DNA of 39,048 nucleotides from Rhizophagus sp. LPA8_4_AMF (taxonomy: Eukaryota; Glomeromycota; Glomeromycetes; Glomerales; Glomeraceae): positions 1-39,048 of the forward strand of contig JADRCO010000289.1 of assembly GCA_021464525.1 (NCBI GenBank), read 5' to 3'. The number at the start of each line of letters is the position of its first letter. Position 1 is the stretch's first letter. Shown here in pieces: positions 24,810 through 36,558 of the stretch. A model generated the notes under the pieces. That model was not told where the DNA came from, ran no database searches, and saw only the letters and a list, made by a program, of their open reading frames with translations. Made by a program: the position numbers and the translations under genes.

Positions 24810-25015
24810 CCTATATGTTTATATTTACCTATTATAAAAAAAGAAATTGTCAAAAGTATGCTAAGTTTTTTATTTAATAATAAAGGAGATATATATCCAA
24901 TTTCTTCTTTAAAATTAGCAGATTTACCAATAATAAAGTTAAGATATCCAAATTGTAAATTTAGTTAGTTATCAAATAAATGAATTCAATAATTAAAAAA
25001 ATATAAAAAATTAAG

Positions 25016-25240
25016 TCAAACTGGAAATTTCTTGATTTTGCTTAAGTTATCCTTGCAAAATAAAAAATTAAAAGATAAAAAAAATCCCAAGTTAAATTAG
25101 AAATTCCTCAACCCACATCCATTCCTTGATTTTACTTGGGAATTACCTCACTGCAAATAAAAAACCACCTTTCCCAACTCAAGCAAATAAATCCAGTAAT
25201 TCTCCTAAGTTAAATTAGGAATTCCCTGACCCATTTAGGA
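25016..25240. repeat. Diverged ~118-bp tandem repeat
   Basis: Two 27-bp segments beginning AAGTTAAATTAG (25089-25115 and 25207-25233) differ at only about three positions and are 118 bp apart. The words between them (CTTGATTTTACTTGG, TGCAAATAAAAAA) have a diverged third counterpart around 25030-25070. No ORF is present. The rest of 24810-26502 shows no gene. Confidence 0.45.
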
Positions 25241-26502
25241 GTTATCCATTCTTGACTAAATCACCTTCTCTTTTAAGGTTAAGATCTGCCTTCCAAGAAA
25301 TGGTAGCCTCTTCGCACTTGTCTAGAAACCAGTAATGCTCCTTTTGCTTGAAGTAGTAGTTGTTTTTATGAGAGATTGGTTAAAAAATAAAAGTATTTAA
25401 AAAAATTAAACATTCATAACCACAAGAAATCTAACTGGATTGAAAATATGGTAATCTTAACAAATTTGACCAATGCTGTTTTTTTCATGCTTAGAACTAC
25501 CAGGAGTACTAGACTGTATGTATATATATTTTGCAAAACCTTTCTGAATAATTATAAAGTAGGCTGAAAATTATGCGAAAAAATGATCAGTGGTAAAAAA
25601 AAAAGAATTGATCAGTGGCTTGTTAGTGACTCTGTGACGTAAATTTTTATCGTCGCTCATGTGATGATTCGACTTAACTCAGCATTAAAGACTATTTTTA
25701 ATGTAACTGGTAATGAATGAAAGAAATTATCACTATAGAACCAATCTGCAACTTCAAAAAGACAATAAATGTAGTAAATTTAAAATTAATTCAACTATTG
25801 AAATTGCATAATAAAATAAATTTAGGACGATTTGGATTTTGGATCTAAGTGAAAACTACTATATATGTTCATACATGAATTGCAATTAACTGTTTAAGTA
25901 ATCTATATTGTTCTGAAATTAGTACGCATTGTTAAGAAAAATAATTGAAGTAATACCGAATTTATAAAAAAATACGAGGTTGTCGATTAAAAATTATTCT
26001 TTATCGTCGTGATATTTTTTACAGTATATAACAAAAAGTATAAAGCAAGTTGTATTTATCCTAAAATAATATTGGTCAAATCGGAGTTCTAATCCTAACT
26101 ATTTTTAAAATTTTTATCGATAAAATGTTAATGATGATTTACGATATTTGTAAATAAACAATCTGTCTAATTTTAGGCGAAAATTCCGAAACTACTTACC
26201 AAAATGTTGAAACAAAGGGTAATTCGTAGATAAATTTCTTTAAATAATGCGCAGTCAAATGGGATCATAACCACGTTATTTTGCCTTGTGATTTAATTAT
26301 TTAATAATTATTGCTTTCAGATGCTGCACTAACCATAATACTTCATTATGACGTATAAGATGCCATCTATAGATTCGTGTTATTTATTCGTTTTTTTTTC
26401 ATCTGTTGATCCGTGAGAAATAATTAAAAACAATGATAAATGCAATACATTTGTAGTTTTTTATTCTTCACTTCTTTTTTCCTCTTTTTTTTTTTAATAA
26501 AG

Positions 26503-27792
26503 ATGAATGTATTAAGTGAATCGATTGCAGTTTTCTCACCAGAAGAACAGGAAGCTGAACGAAAAGTTTTAAAAGAATTTAGAAATTTGACAAATTCTCA
26601 AATTTATGAACACATTTTTATTCACCGAATGATGTTACGAAAACAACATATCACAAATATTCATTGTCCATCCGACATACTAGGAACCGATTCATGTGAA
26701 CTTATTCTTCCATCTCTCCACAAGACAATTCAAACTGTATTATCTAACACTTCTGATTCATCAGAATTCCATTTATTAGATATTGGAGCAGGTTCAGGTG
26801 AAATCATTGATTGGTGCATTGCTAAAGAACTCGAGAAAAATGTTCAAATGAATAGGCAAAATATAATTCATATAATTGAACCAAATTCAAATTTATTACA
26901 AACTTATCAACAAAAATTATGTGAGTATGCTCATTTAAGTCAAGGTATCGTTTATAATGGAAGAGTACAGGATTATTTTGATATGGATGATAACGCAAAC
27001 AACGGAACAAACAAATTAAGAGTGGAAGCACCTTTACCACTCATTCCATTAGATCTTATTAATTGTATACATATGATTAATTATCTGTAAGTAAGGTTTT
27101 AATATCTTCGGTTTTCTTTCCCCCCTATTTTACTTATACTCTTCTTGTACAAAACAAAATAAAGCGTTGATATAACTACTCCAAAAATCGATCCATCAAG
27201 TGATATTATTTCCTTTTGTAAATTCATTTATTCGCTTTTGAAGCCAGGTGGTGCAATTTATATTGCACATTTAGACGTATTGAATTTATTTAATTTTAAT
27301 GATGACGATGAAGATAACGAGTACAATAAAGAAACTTATCAAAAAATTCAACAAATAACTTCAGCAAGAAATTCCTTGTTATATGAGGGTAATATCATTG
27401 ATCATCTTCATTCTTCAGAATTAAATGTATGTGAAGTAGATTATGATAGTGATGATACGATGGGAAATTCTCGAAAACGTAAAATCAAGACCATTCCCAA
27501 ATTCAATTCATATAAATTACCTAGCTCGTTATTTTCAAAATCTTTAGCTGATATGTCCGTACTTTTATTAATCGATCAATTGCCAAAAGTCAAAAATGAT
27601 GATAGAAAATTTGATATTAAATTGTTGGAGAATATTTTAGATCAAGTTAAAGAAGTCGCAATGACTCCCGTTGGTGAAGGTAAAAAGAAAAAGTTTGGAT
27701 TGGAGAGAGGTATGAGAGGTGGTGAAATAGTTTGGAAAATTGACCTTCCATTGATTATTAGTATAATTCGTAAAGAGAAGGTTCATATCTGA
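26503..27792 (+). CDS. Class I SAM-dependent methyltransferase-like protein
   Basis: Exons 26503-27086 and 27165-27792 join across a 78-bp GTAAGT...AAG intron to give 403 aa. The start at 26503 (AAAGATGAATG) is preferred over the in-frame ATG at 26440, because the 21 extra residues are encoded by a poly-pyrimidine tract. Motif I of the Rossmann methyltransferases is textbook (LLDIGAGSGE, 91-100), so it should bind S-adenosylmethionine. An acidic residue at the end of strand 2 (IIHIIEPN, E126) is in place to bind the ribose. DLINCIHMINYL (~184-195) and SLLKPGGAIYIAH (~218-230) fit the post-motif strands and the loop before strand 5. Substrate is not evident; the layout recalls histamine/carnosine-type small-molecule methyltransferases, but that is inference. 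The C-terminal half has a charged insertion (DDDEDNEYNKE; SRKRKIK). An AATAAA at 27941 is a possible polyadenylation signal. Confidence 0.75.
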
Positions 27793-27994
27793 GTTCCAAA
27801 TACATTCTAGATCGACATTATCATACATTATTTTAGTATAAACCTTTAATTAGTCTCTTATATTTGTATTATTTGTTATTTTTTATTTATATTTTTTTTT
27901 TTCTTTCTTTATTATTTACTATTCTCTCTCTCTATAAAAGAATAAAGTGATACGAAAAAAAAAATTGTGTACTGACATTATATTGCAAAGTTTT

Positions 27995-28067
27995 CGCCCC
28001 AACTAGGACTCGAACCTAGAACCTCCGCCTTAGGAGGGCGACGCCATATCCATTAGGCTATTGGGGC
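27995..28067 (-). tRNA. trnR-CCU: tRNA-Arg (anticodon CCU)
   Basis: On the minus strand the 73 bases fold as a full cloverleaf with no intron. The acceptor stem GCCCCAA pairs with TTGGGGC, and the discriminator is G. The anticodon stem TCGCC/GGCGG closes the loop CTCCTAA, giving anticodon CCT (reads AGG, arginine). The T arm is CTAGG-TTCGAGT-CCTAG, with the usual TTCGA. The D arm is GCC...GGC around AATGGATA. The invariant internal promoter (B box GGTTCGAGTCC) is present. A long T run on the minus strand, 30-40 bases downstream, could terminate RNA polymerase III. It sits between the methyltransferase and hexokinase genes, opposite to both. Confidence 0.95.
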
Positions 28068-28772
28068 CGATCATATAGCTGTCGTGTTCAGAAAAATAAA
28101 TCTAAATTCAAGTTTTGTATTAAAAAGGTCTGTCCGGCGCAGAAATATAATACATAACAAAGGTTTTTTCTAGTTTAGATTGTTCTGCTTGTACTAATAG
28201 TTCAAAAAAATGACGTACGAAATTAAAAGGGGAATTTGGGCACTCTGTGTTGAATGAATGGCGTCTTGTCATAACGCCATCTTTCCACTACTCGCATATT
28301 GTACAGAAAAAATCAAATGATCTTGTTTACCTAAGGTTTCTCAAAAAAAAAAAGGTTACCCTGATTACCTCCGTTGTTTTAATTGCCTGTATTTTGATAC
28401 AAATTTGGTAGCATATACCGAAATTTAAATTACTTTTTATATTATGGCATTGCTTCATAATTTTATCATAATATTTATTCTTAAAACTGGTTATAAATTT
28501 AGATAATGGTAAAAAACAGGTTTAATTTTTAGGTTACGACCACATAACTTAATGTTTATGTGATGATCTTTCGGGACATTTAGGGGTTGTTAGGTATGTG
28601 ATTTGTTTATTAATTCACACCCCCTCACCTTAAAACTCCAATTTAGTATTCACTGCTCTCTCTCATAAATGATTAATTTTTTTTTTTAGAAAGCAAAAAA
28701 ATTTTCTTGTATAATTTTTTAATCTGCTTTTATACGTTTACATTAAATTTTAGTTTGATAAAATAAGTTATT
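28068..28772. other. Intergenic between tRNA-Arg and the hexokinase gene
   Basis: No gene seen. The last 170 bp before the hexokinase start contain a C-rich segment (CACACCCCCTCACC), then a CTCTCTCTC tract and a T run. These are the most promoter-like parts of this interval. Confidence 0.4.
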
Positions 28773-30390
28773 ATGGACGAGCCAACGCCTAGCTTAGAGA
28801 AACTTGAAGAGCAGACTTTTATCACTAAAGAGTTTATAGAAGAAACAATAATTCCTGGTTTTACAGAAGCATATCGTCATGGTTTTGATGAAGATGAATC
28901 AACGATGATACCTTCCTATGTTTGTCGATTGCCAACTGGTATGGAAACTGGTACATATCTTGCATTGGACTTAGGTGGGACTAATTTGCGCGTGGCAGCT
29001 GTTACATTAGTTGGTGATGGTAAAACTGATATTGAACAAAAACAGTTCGTCATTCCTGAGGAATTAAAAACCGTTCCTGTTGAAACTTTGTTCGATTGGA
29101 TCGCCGATTGTGCTAAAGATTTATTGATTAAGATTAAATCTCTTGAAAAAGAGATGTATATGGGGGTGTCTTTTAGTTTTCCAATCAAGTGAGTATCAAA
29201 ATGGTTACTTTCGCAATTTGAATCCGCAAATTATGTATAATTTATTTTTCATCGCTAATATTATAAAGACAAACTGATATCAATAAAGGTGTGGCAATGA
29301 AGATGGGTAAGGGATTCGATATTCCCGGCTTGATAAATAATGATGTAGTTGAACTTTTAAATGATGCTTTCGTTCGTAAGGTAGATTCACAAATCATTAT
29401 TCTTTTAATTACTTTTTTTTTAAAAAAAAGGATATTAATTCTTTTCTTATTACTCATAGAAGATAAATATACACATCGTAGCTATAGTTAATGATACAGT
29501 TGGATCACTTGTAGCATATGCTTACAGGGATCAAAATACGATTGCATCTATGATCATAGGAACAGGAACAAATGCAGCGTGTATCTGTGAAACAAGTGAA
29601 ATTAAGAAACAAAAATTTCCTCCAGATTTTCCTCAGTATATGATAATTAATAATGAGATAAGCTTAATGGGAGCAGATTTTTTACCAAAAAAAACAAAAT
29701 ATGATAAAATACTTGATTCACAAAGTTCTATACCGGGATTTCAACCTTTTGAAAAAATGGTCAGCGGACGTTACATATGTGAATTAGTTAGATTGGCCAT
29801 TGTCGATTATGTTAAAAATTATAATTTATTTGACGGGAAATTGCCTGGAAAAATGGAAATTCCTTATAGTTTTTCCACTATTCACATGTCAGAAATTGAA
29901 AGGTATAACAAAAACGAAAAAAAAGCAAATATGTGAAATTGTTTGTATATTAAATATATTAAATACAATTAATTAACATTTTTTTCTCCTCTTTTTATTC
30001 AGTGACCGTACTTATAATTCAGCAACTATTTTAAAAGTACTAACCCAAAATTTTAAATTTCACGAGGATAAATCACCAACGGTTGGAGACTTGCGTACAG
30101 TTCAAGAACTTGTGAGAAAATTTTCACGTAGATCAGCACATTTAGCAGTGGCGGCTGTCGCATCATTAATTAAACTACAATGTGGAACATATAAAAACAT
30201 AGAAAGAGAGGTTAGAATAGCAATTGATGGATCAATTTATAATAGTTATTATAAATATTCTTCGTCAATGAGCAAACTTCTTAAAGAAATACAAGATTCT
30301 GGAGAGGATAAAAAAGTAAAAATAGTTGGAGTTAAAAACGGTGGTATTATTGGTGCTGCTGTAACTGCTATGATGTACTCCCATCCATAA
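28773..30390 (+). CDS. Hexokinase-family protein with altered sugar-binding loop
   Basis: Exons 28773-29188, 29269-29380, 29460-29902 and 30003-30390 give 452 aa, close to single-unit hexokinases. Family motifs run in order: phosphate-1 LDLGGTNLRV (65-74), GVSFSFP (131-137), NDTVG with the catalytic base D188, GTGTNA (210-215), N-N-E (E242), FEKMVSGRY (E274), IDGSIY (398-403). Hexokinase phosphorylates glucose at C6 with ATP in the cytosol, at the entry to glycolysis. Two regions are odd. The normally invariant W-T-K-G-F reads M-G-K-G-F (151-155): Lys153 is kept, but the Thr that touches sugar and the preceding Asn/Trp positions are replaced. The C-terminal adenosine motif (normally acidic-Gly-Ser-Gly) reads VKNGGIIGAA (434-443). 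It may be a low-activity enzyme or a sugar sensor rather than the main hexokinase. The ATG context (GTTATGGAC) is acceptable. Confidence 0.9.
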
Positions 30391-30673
30391 CAAGTTTTTA
30401 AAAGAGATTAAATGAGATGAAAAAGAGAACAAATAATGTTTCAAACCTTTGCAGGTATGTATAATGAATTTAAGTTAGTCTATTTTATTTTGTGATTTTT
30501 TTTTTTTATTTCTATTTCAATTTCTATTTTTTATTTTATTTTATTTTATTTGGTTATTTTTAATCATTTTTAAGAACTTAGAATTTTTGGTTTTTATTTT
30601 TTTTTACGAAAAATTTTTTATTTTATAATTAGGATAATTATTGAAAGTGTAATAAATAAAAATAAATTATTGT
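30391..30673. other. Shared 3' region between convergent genes
   Basis: This 283-bp interval separates the stop codons of the hexokinase gene (+) and the membrane-protein gene (-). It holds a (TTTTA)n-like tract at about 30521-30550 and overlapping AATAAA words near 30650-30663 that could serve as polyadenylation signals. No gene is seen. Confidence 0.5.
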
Positions 30674-32221
30674 TTATACATTTTCATCATCAGTATCTTG
30701 ATCGAGTAATGGATCATCTTTATATTCAAATTCAATTGGCTCGACTTCATAATCCACTATAAAAAAAAAAAAATTTAAATTAAGAAATATGGTAATATGA
30801 AGAATAGTTAAAGACTTGAAATACTTGCAATAAACTTTAAGTTTCTTTCCAAAATTCCTTTGACATAGATAAGCATTAAAAAATGAAAGCATTAGGATGA
30901 GTATAGATACCATTCCTATGATAAAAGATAATTGATAAAGAGGTGACCAACGAATTTGATTTGTGAAATCACACTTTTTTATAATAGAATCAGTTCCGAT
31001 ATAATTTGAAGGGATAAAACAAGTCGGAACAGTATGTAAAAATATTAATACACAAAGAGCAATATTAAGAATGTAGTAAGCAGAAATCTTTAATCTAGAT
31101 TCTCTTTGAACCTGTTAAAAAAGAATATTTATTATTTTAAATATATTATGTAAGTATTTAAGATTATTGTTATTATTAAAGAAAAACATAGATTCGTTAT
31201 TATTCACTTACGCCTTTTTTAATTATAATTATCTTTACGATAAAGAGAATAAGAGAATAAGGTATAATGTCAAAAAATTTATTGGTAAACAATGTATTTC
31301 GATAATTCATATAAGTATTTCTTGTTCTATAGAACCAATTTATTGATATCCAATATCCGATTATTATTACATTTGAATGAATTAATGATATTAAATAAAT
31401 ATAATGTGTAAACATTCCTAAAAGGAAAAGAGGATTATTAGATGAGATATGAGATTGAAAAAGAAAAAAACGCATAAAATCATGAACATACGTTTTATTT
31501 CTTCACGTGTTGTTAAGGCGAATTCAGGTAAAAATTTCCAATATCTATTTAATGTCACATTAGATCTGCGAAGATTTATTTTTAAAAGTACGGTAACTTA
31601 CCTCTTTTGCCATAATAAAGCTACAATAATCATGAATGTAACTTGAAAAATACATAGAATGATAAGTCCGATAAGTTTATTCTTATTTACATCATAAGTA
31701 TTCTTTATTCCAATATTATCTAATCAATTTAAAAAAATTACATTTTTTTTTTATATATAAAAAAGAAAGATATTAATGAGAACTTACTTTGATAATCGTT
31801 GATGCAATCATTATATAAAGTTTTAAATTCTTTACAATATTCGCTTAAATTATGATCAAATACCAAGTTTAAAATAGCACATAATATTGGTATTACCGTT
31901 ACGATACAAAATAGAATAGCACGTATTAATGTTCTCGCTCTAAACTATTGATTCAAAAGATTTAAAATTATAAATTATGATTAATAATATTATATACATA
32001 TATCATAAATTGCTTACAGTGAGAATACCAGATAAAATGACGAATGGAATAAGAAAAACAATTGGTACGCTTAAAATCGTAATTCCCCCGAATAATAAAA
32101 ATATTATGTATATGCAAAATGTTATTAAGAATATCTTTTCTAATAAGTTATACGAATTTATCCATTTTATGATTTCAACGATTTCATTATTATCATTAAT
32201 CTTACTTTTCTTTTTCATCAT
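30674..32221 (-). CDS. Seven-exon multipass membrane protein with a likely GC-AG intron
   Basis: In transcript order the exons are 32221-32018, 31944-31788, 31719-31602, 31544-31492, 31417-31212, 31111-30829 and 30756-30674, giving 367 aa. An alternative acceptor at 31566 would add 7 residues but needs a 36-bp intron; the 57-bp choice keeps a CTAAT branch word. The last intron begins GCAAGT: only this non-canonical donor keeps the frame into a coherent acidic tail (DYEVEPIEFEYKDD...DENV). The protein has about seven or eight hydrophobic segments, for example IFLITFCIYIIFLLFGG, LIGLIILCIFQVTFMIIVAL and LYQLSFIIGMVSILILMLSF. It has a Cys-containing loop (EYCKEFKTLYNDC) and no signal peptide. 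Topology is receptor- or channel-like, but no family motif is recognised. It is divergent from the gene at 32447. Confidence 0.7.
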
Positions 32222-32446
32222 GTAAAAATTTTTTTAACTAAAGAAAAGAAATTGATTAGTTCGCCTTAAAGTGGAAAATTCTCAATTTATATAATAAGAA
32301 TTTTAAGAAATTCATTATACAATGGAAAGCTCTCTGCAAATCATTTCATTGTTAAAATATGCATTACGGCCCATAACCTGCATACTATAAAATATAATAA
32401 ATTCCAACGTTTAATTCACTCATCATTCAAATCGAAGTCATTCATA
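32222..32446. promoter_or_regulatory. Bidirectional promoter region
   Basis: Only 225 bp separate the start codons of two head-to-head membrane-protein genes, so both promoters must lie here or within the neighbouring transcribed regions. TATAATAAG at about 32291 and TATAAAATATAATAAA near 32386-32401 are TATA-like words. No longer motif could be assigned. Confidence 0.45.
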
Positions 32447-34138
32447 ATGTTCGTATTTGATTCAATATTTAATACTAAAACTACAGAACCATTTTGGTTT
32501 AAAACGATAAGAGTTATAATTAGTTTTATATTGGCAATAATATTAGTAATATATGCAGTAAATCTAATTGGAGAATTTTTAATAAGAGTTGATACTCCCG
32601 AAGTGTTAACATTTCAGCAAAAATTATATTATAGTGTTCCATCTATGAAATTTTGTTTAAAAAGAAAACAAGTTCCATATGGAGATATTGAAAGTACTCA
32701 AGTATTAAATCCGGTACAATGTAAATGTCAAACTCCAAATTCTATTTCAACTTGTTCTTGTTATAATTTAGAACAAGAGTCGAGACAATGCCAAATATAT
32801 AAACAAATCGGAAGTTCTTATAATACATTATGGTTTACTATTGATGGTGTTGATACTTCTTTTAACCAAGTTACATCTGATTCTTCATATTTGATAACCA
32901 CTCTTCTTACAATTGACATTGATGAATTTAGTTTACAAAATGATTTATATATGAAAGATCGTAAGAATGATTCTATTAAGATCAACCCACTAAATGTTCC
33001 AACAATATATTTAACAGGTGGTCAGTGGTTATTATTAGAATATTCCATTACTGTGAAATCTTCTTATTATAATCAATTTTGGGGTCTAGTCGGTTTATTT
33101 CAAAGAAATATACAAACTTTAAATATTGAGTGGCATAAAACTGATTTTCCCGATTTACCACAAAAAGATAGAATCGTTGTTGGTATTAAAGGTAGATCAA
33201 ATTCAACTAGATATGAAATAGAAAAATTTCAGTTAACTAGTAAGTAATATCAAAATTTTAAGGAAGTTTGAAATGTTTTCGTGAGATTATTGCTTAAAAA
33301 AATATTTTTTTTTTTTTCCTAAAGTGATGGGAAATATTGCGAATCTTGGTGGTTTTTATACAGCTTGTGCAGGAATTTTCTTTTATCTATTTGGTAACCC
33401 AAAATTATCTCCTTGGGGTATAACTCAAAAAGTTATATTTGTTTGTTGGCCTTGCAGGAGAAGTTTTCAAAGACAGCTTGCAAATCGTTATGTTTCGAGT
33501 GCTGGTATTCCATTTGGCGAAAAAGTTAAACAAATGCCTCCAAATTCTTCAATTGAAGAAAGGCTTCAAATAGTAGAAGTGAGTTAAAATAAATATATTT
33601 GTCATAACTCTTTTGTAGTCAAAGTGTGAATTTTACTAACTATGTTTTTTAGATACTTTTGAAAGATTACTATATAGATACATATTATATTGATCAATTG
33701 AAATTGATTAAACGGAAATATCGAAAGAAAATAAGAGATTATGAAGAATTAGAACAATTACCTCCTGAGGATGACTTGACTTTAAACGATCAAGAAAATG
33801 AAAATTCCCTTCCTACGCAAAGAAATTCTTTGATCGATAATGTTAGTGATAGGGGACGAATCTATTCCAGATCTCGCACTTCTTCTTATCATCAAAATAT
33901 GGAAGGCTCTTTGGGTTCTAATACACCTTCAATAACTCAAATTATTGAATCTCCCATTAGTGAGAATAATGACATTATTGACATTGAGATAACAAAGAAA
34001 GATAAAGGAGGGAACAATGGTAATTATACAAAAAGGCAGCCCAGATATTCGAGAAGTTTGGGAATTGATAATATTACACATAGTTCTGCAATTAATAGAT
34101 CACCTAGACGTAATACCTTATTAAATTTTGATGAATAG
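32447..34138 (+). CDS. Two-TM membrane protein with Cys-rich ectodomain and long cytoplasmic tail
   Basis: Exons 32447-33239, 33325-33578 and 33653-34138 join to 510 aa; both introns are short GT...AG (85 and 74 bp). There is one membrane segment near the N-terminus (IRVIISFILAIILVIYAVNL, 21-40). A ~220-residue probable extracellular region follows, with a Cys cluster (CKCQ...CSCYN...C, ~92-115) and a WLLLEYSITVK stretch that looks like beta structure. The second segment spans NLGGFYTACAGIFFYLFG (~271-288). Next come a conserved-looking juxtamembrane part (LSPWGI...CWPCRRSFQRQ), a charged helix (KLIKRKYRKKIRDYEEL) and a Ser/Arg-rich disordered tail. The layout of ectodomain between two TM helices with the termini inside is read from the sequence. 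The function is not known to me. The divergent neighbour is also a membrane protein, so co-expression is possible. Confidence 0.75.
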
Positions 34139-34457
34139 ATACAACTTTACGCATTTTTACATTTTTTACCAAAAAAAATTATATCTCGTGTTATTGCATC
34201 ATTCTTATCAAATATCACATATTCTATGTTAAAAATTGACAAATTAATCTAGTATATGATAACATTATTAATCAATTCTAACATCATTGATTATAGTTTA
34301 CCATATTGATTTTCACGTTAATAAAAAAAAAAATTTTTATTATAAATACTTAACGCCAAGTGTTATTCCAAATAACTACAAATTTGTGCTGAAACCTCGT
34401 AAATATTTTAATGTATTGTTATTCAAACCATTAACATATTTATAATAATAACAAATA
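34139..34457. other. Intergenic, no gene seen
   Basis: AT-rich spacer between two plus-strand genes. An AATAAAAA word near 34320 could be the polyadenylation signal of the upstream gene. Confidence 0.4.
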
Positions 34458-35132
34458 ATGTACAGTAATACTACCATCATACATCATCAATTAGAAAGTT
34501 CTCCGGTAAAAAACACAAATGGTGCTTTACGAGATACAAATTGCTCTTTGCAATGTACAAATACGGGATACTTGAAAATTTTGCCATTATTGCAAGTTAA
34601 TACGGGCACGATACAGAGTAATACTTCCTTGAGGCTTAAAGCTTTAAGTTTAGAAAACGAGTTTAAAGATAAAGTGGCACACGAAGAGGATGGTCATGAA
34701 GGATTAATTCTCAATGATTGCAACAGGTAAACCTTCTTAATTTATTAGTTCTATATTTTTCGAGTAATTTAATTCTCTTGTATTCTTGTAATTTAGTTTA
34801 CGAAAAAGTATAGATAATCAAAGTAAAGATACAGCATTTGAAGATGCTGTTGCAGAATTAAAAGAAATTATTTCTAATTCACGATATTTATCTTATGTGT
34901 TTCCCATTGGGATAGATTATACTGATGATGAACGAGGTTCGTAATAACCGGCTAATTATAATTTGTTTCTTATTAAACTAACTGATTTATTTAACTATAA
35001 ATAGTGATAGCGACTTCTCCCATATTAAGAGCTTCAAATCCAATTCCTTTTAATAAACTGGTTATGAATAATAATTACGATAAAATGATACATTTTCTTC
35101 CTCAATCAAATTCTGAATATTATGACATTTAA
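34458..35132 (+). CDS. Small three-exon gene, unknown product (178 aa)
   Basis: Exons 34458-34726, 34797-34936 and 35005-35132 keep one frame of 179 codons. The first intron is GTAAAC...TTTAG (70 bp). The second uses a weak donor, GTTCGT, chosen because it leads into a plausible exon 3 ending NSEYYDI; the alternative GTAATA donor four bases later puts exon 3 in a frame that stops after about 16 residues. The product is hydrophilic, with an N-terminal Asn/Ser/Thr-rich part, an acidic patch (HEEDGHEG) and a central amphipathic helix (FEDAVAELKEIISNS). There is no signal peptide or membrane segment. No family is recognised. The coding call rests on consistent splicing and frame only. Confidence 0.5.
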
Positions 35133-35543
35133 GATAGGGTGTTTAAACGGATCGATTTTTGTTCTAACCATTTTTTTTTTTTTTGCTTTTTTGTTGCTAG
35201 ATAAACTTTCATTTATAGTGTAAATATCGTACATATTTTAATTTTTCTACTTTTAATACTTAGATATATTACCTAATTTTGCTAGACATTTAATAATTTT
35301 TTTTTTTGTATATAGATATATGTATAAAATGTATAAACAATTCTTTTTGCTTTGTATGTAGGAAATATAATTAAAATTTGGCGTTAATTTCTGATTCTCA
35401 AAATTTGTATACTTTCAACATACTTCGATATTAACTAACGATGATAGCGTGATCATTTTTTTTTTAGGAAAAAAATAACGATCTCTTCGACATTATGATA
35501 CAAATAAATATTGGTGCTTATTACAAACAATTAAATAAGTATC

Positions 35544-35650
35544 TGTTGTAGACCAAATCAAACCATGTATCGCTGGTACAGTTTTAAGCCATTATTAGAA
35601 TGGGCCAATAATTTAGGCCGATGGGACGATTTGGGACATAGTCTACAACA
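35544..35650. repeat. 107-bp fold-back with 10-bp inverted ends
   Basis: TGTTGTAGAC at 35544-35553 is exactly complementary to GTCTACAACA at 35641-35650. A second shared word (CAAATC on the left, GATTTG on the right) lies just inside, and GGGCCAATAATTTAGGCC forms an inner near-palindrome. This looks like a small inverted-repeat element. No ORF is present. Confidence 0.4.
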
Positions 35651-35831
35651 TATCTATACGAATTCTTTCTAAAATGAAATATATGATGCAATTTCTATTT
35701 TATTCTTATTAATTATAATTACATAAATCAAGGCAAAATGCAAGAAATAGTAGCATTTTTGAAAGGTAAATTACTTCACTATATTCATCAATATTCTAGT
35801 TTTACTCTACTATACTTTCAAATGGTCTTGT

Positions 35832-36127
35832 TTACATGATTAATTTTTTGCCAATTTGATTAACTGTGTAGAATTGTTCAAAAGAAGTGGTATTGATGTT
35901 TATCTTAGAATAAATAGACATGAAAGAATAACCGATCTGTGCAACTTTACTAACAAATGGCCCAAATACTCTAGACCATTCAATATTGCAGTTTTCTGGC
36001 TAGTCTAAAAGGAAAACATCTCCATATGGCAAATTTGGAATATCAATAATAAATTGACAAGTATTATGATATTCATTCTATTTATTAGTAATGGTAATTT
36101 GAAATATATGTCTATTTGTTGCTTGGC
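35832..36127 (-). pseudogene. Decayed coding fragment, unrecognised family
   Basis: On the minus strand one frame reads as protein-like over about 95 codons but is broken by two internal TAG codons, one before NEYHNTCQF and one between VFLLD and PENCNIEW. It ends at TAA 35832-35834. Clear segments are CQFIIDIPNLPYGDVFLLD, PENCNIEWSRVFGPFVSKVA and IYSKININTTSFEQFYTVN. A further protein-like piece (ERLAEACLNGN, FKNHDLQLDIAKQ) lies upstream in another frame, pointing to a frameshift. This fits a multicopy gene or transposon ORF that has decayed. No domain is recognised. Confidence 0.4.
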
Positions 36128-36558
36128 AATATCAAGCTGTAAATCATGATTTTTAAACTGAATATTGCCATTTAAACATGCTTCAGCCAGTCTTTCTTAA
36201 AAAATCATCTAACAAAATATCTTATTAGGTTATTCTATAAAATGATTAGCTGTATACTCAAGCTTTTCCATAATTTCTACTATTTTTTAAATAATTATTT
36301 ACAGTATTGTTTATTCCAAAATTAAAATTGGACTATTTTCTTGAAAGTAATTTGATGGCTTTAGAAAAGTGACTGGTAGATACATAAAAAAATTTAGAAT
36401 CTGCAATAACTTTAAAGATATATTAGAATAAAGAATTATTTACTTAATGGATATGGTAGTTTACCGTAAAATCTCAAATTTAAGCATCCCTTTTTTACAG
36501 TTACGTAATTGATGAAATTGGTAGGAGTACTTAAATTTAATTATAATAAATTTTACTA

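Noticed and set aside
24768-24968. 66-codon frame
   Set aside because: It begins inside the fold-back element and continues into AT-rich DNA without domain or splice support.
26440-26502. N-terminal extension of the methyltransferase-like protein from an upstream ATG
   Set aside because: The extra residues are coded by a poly-pyrimidine leader, and the ATG at 26503 has a better context.
31566-31601. 36-bp version of an intron in the minus-strand membrane-protein gene
   Set aside because: Too short for efficient splicing compared with the other introns here; the in-frame acceptor 21 bp further gives a 57-bp intron with a branch-like CTAAT.
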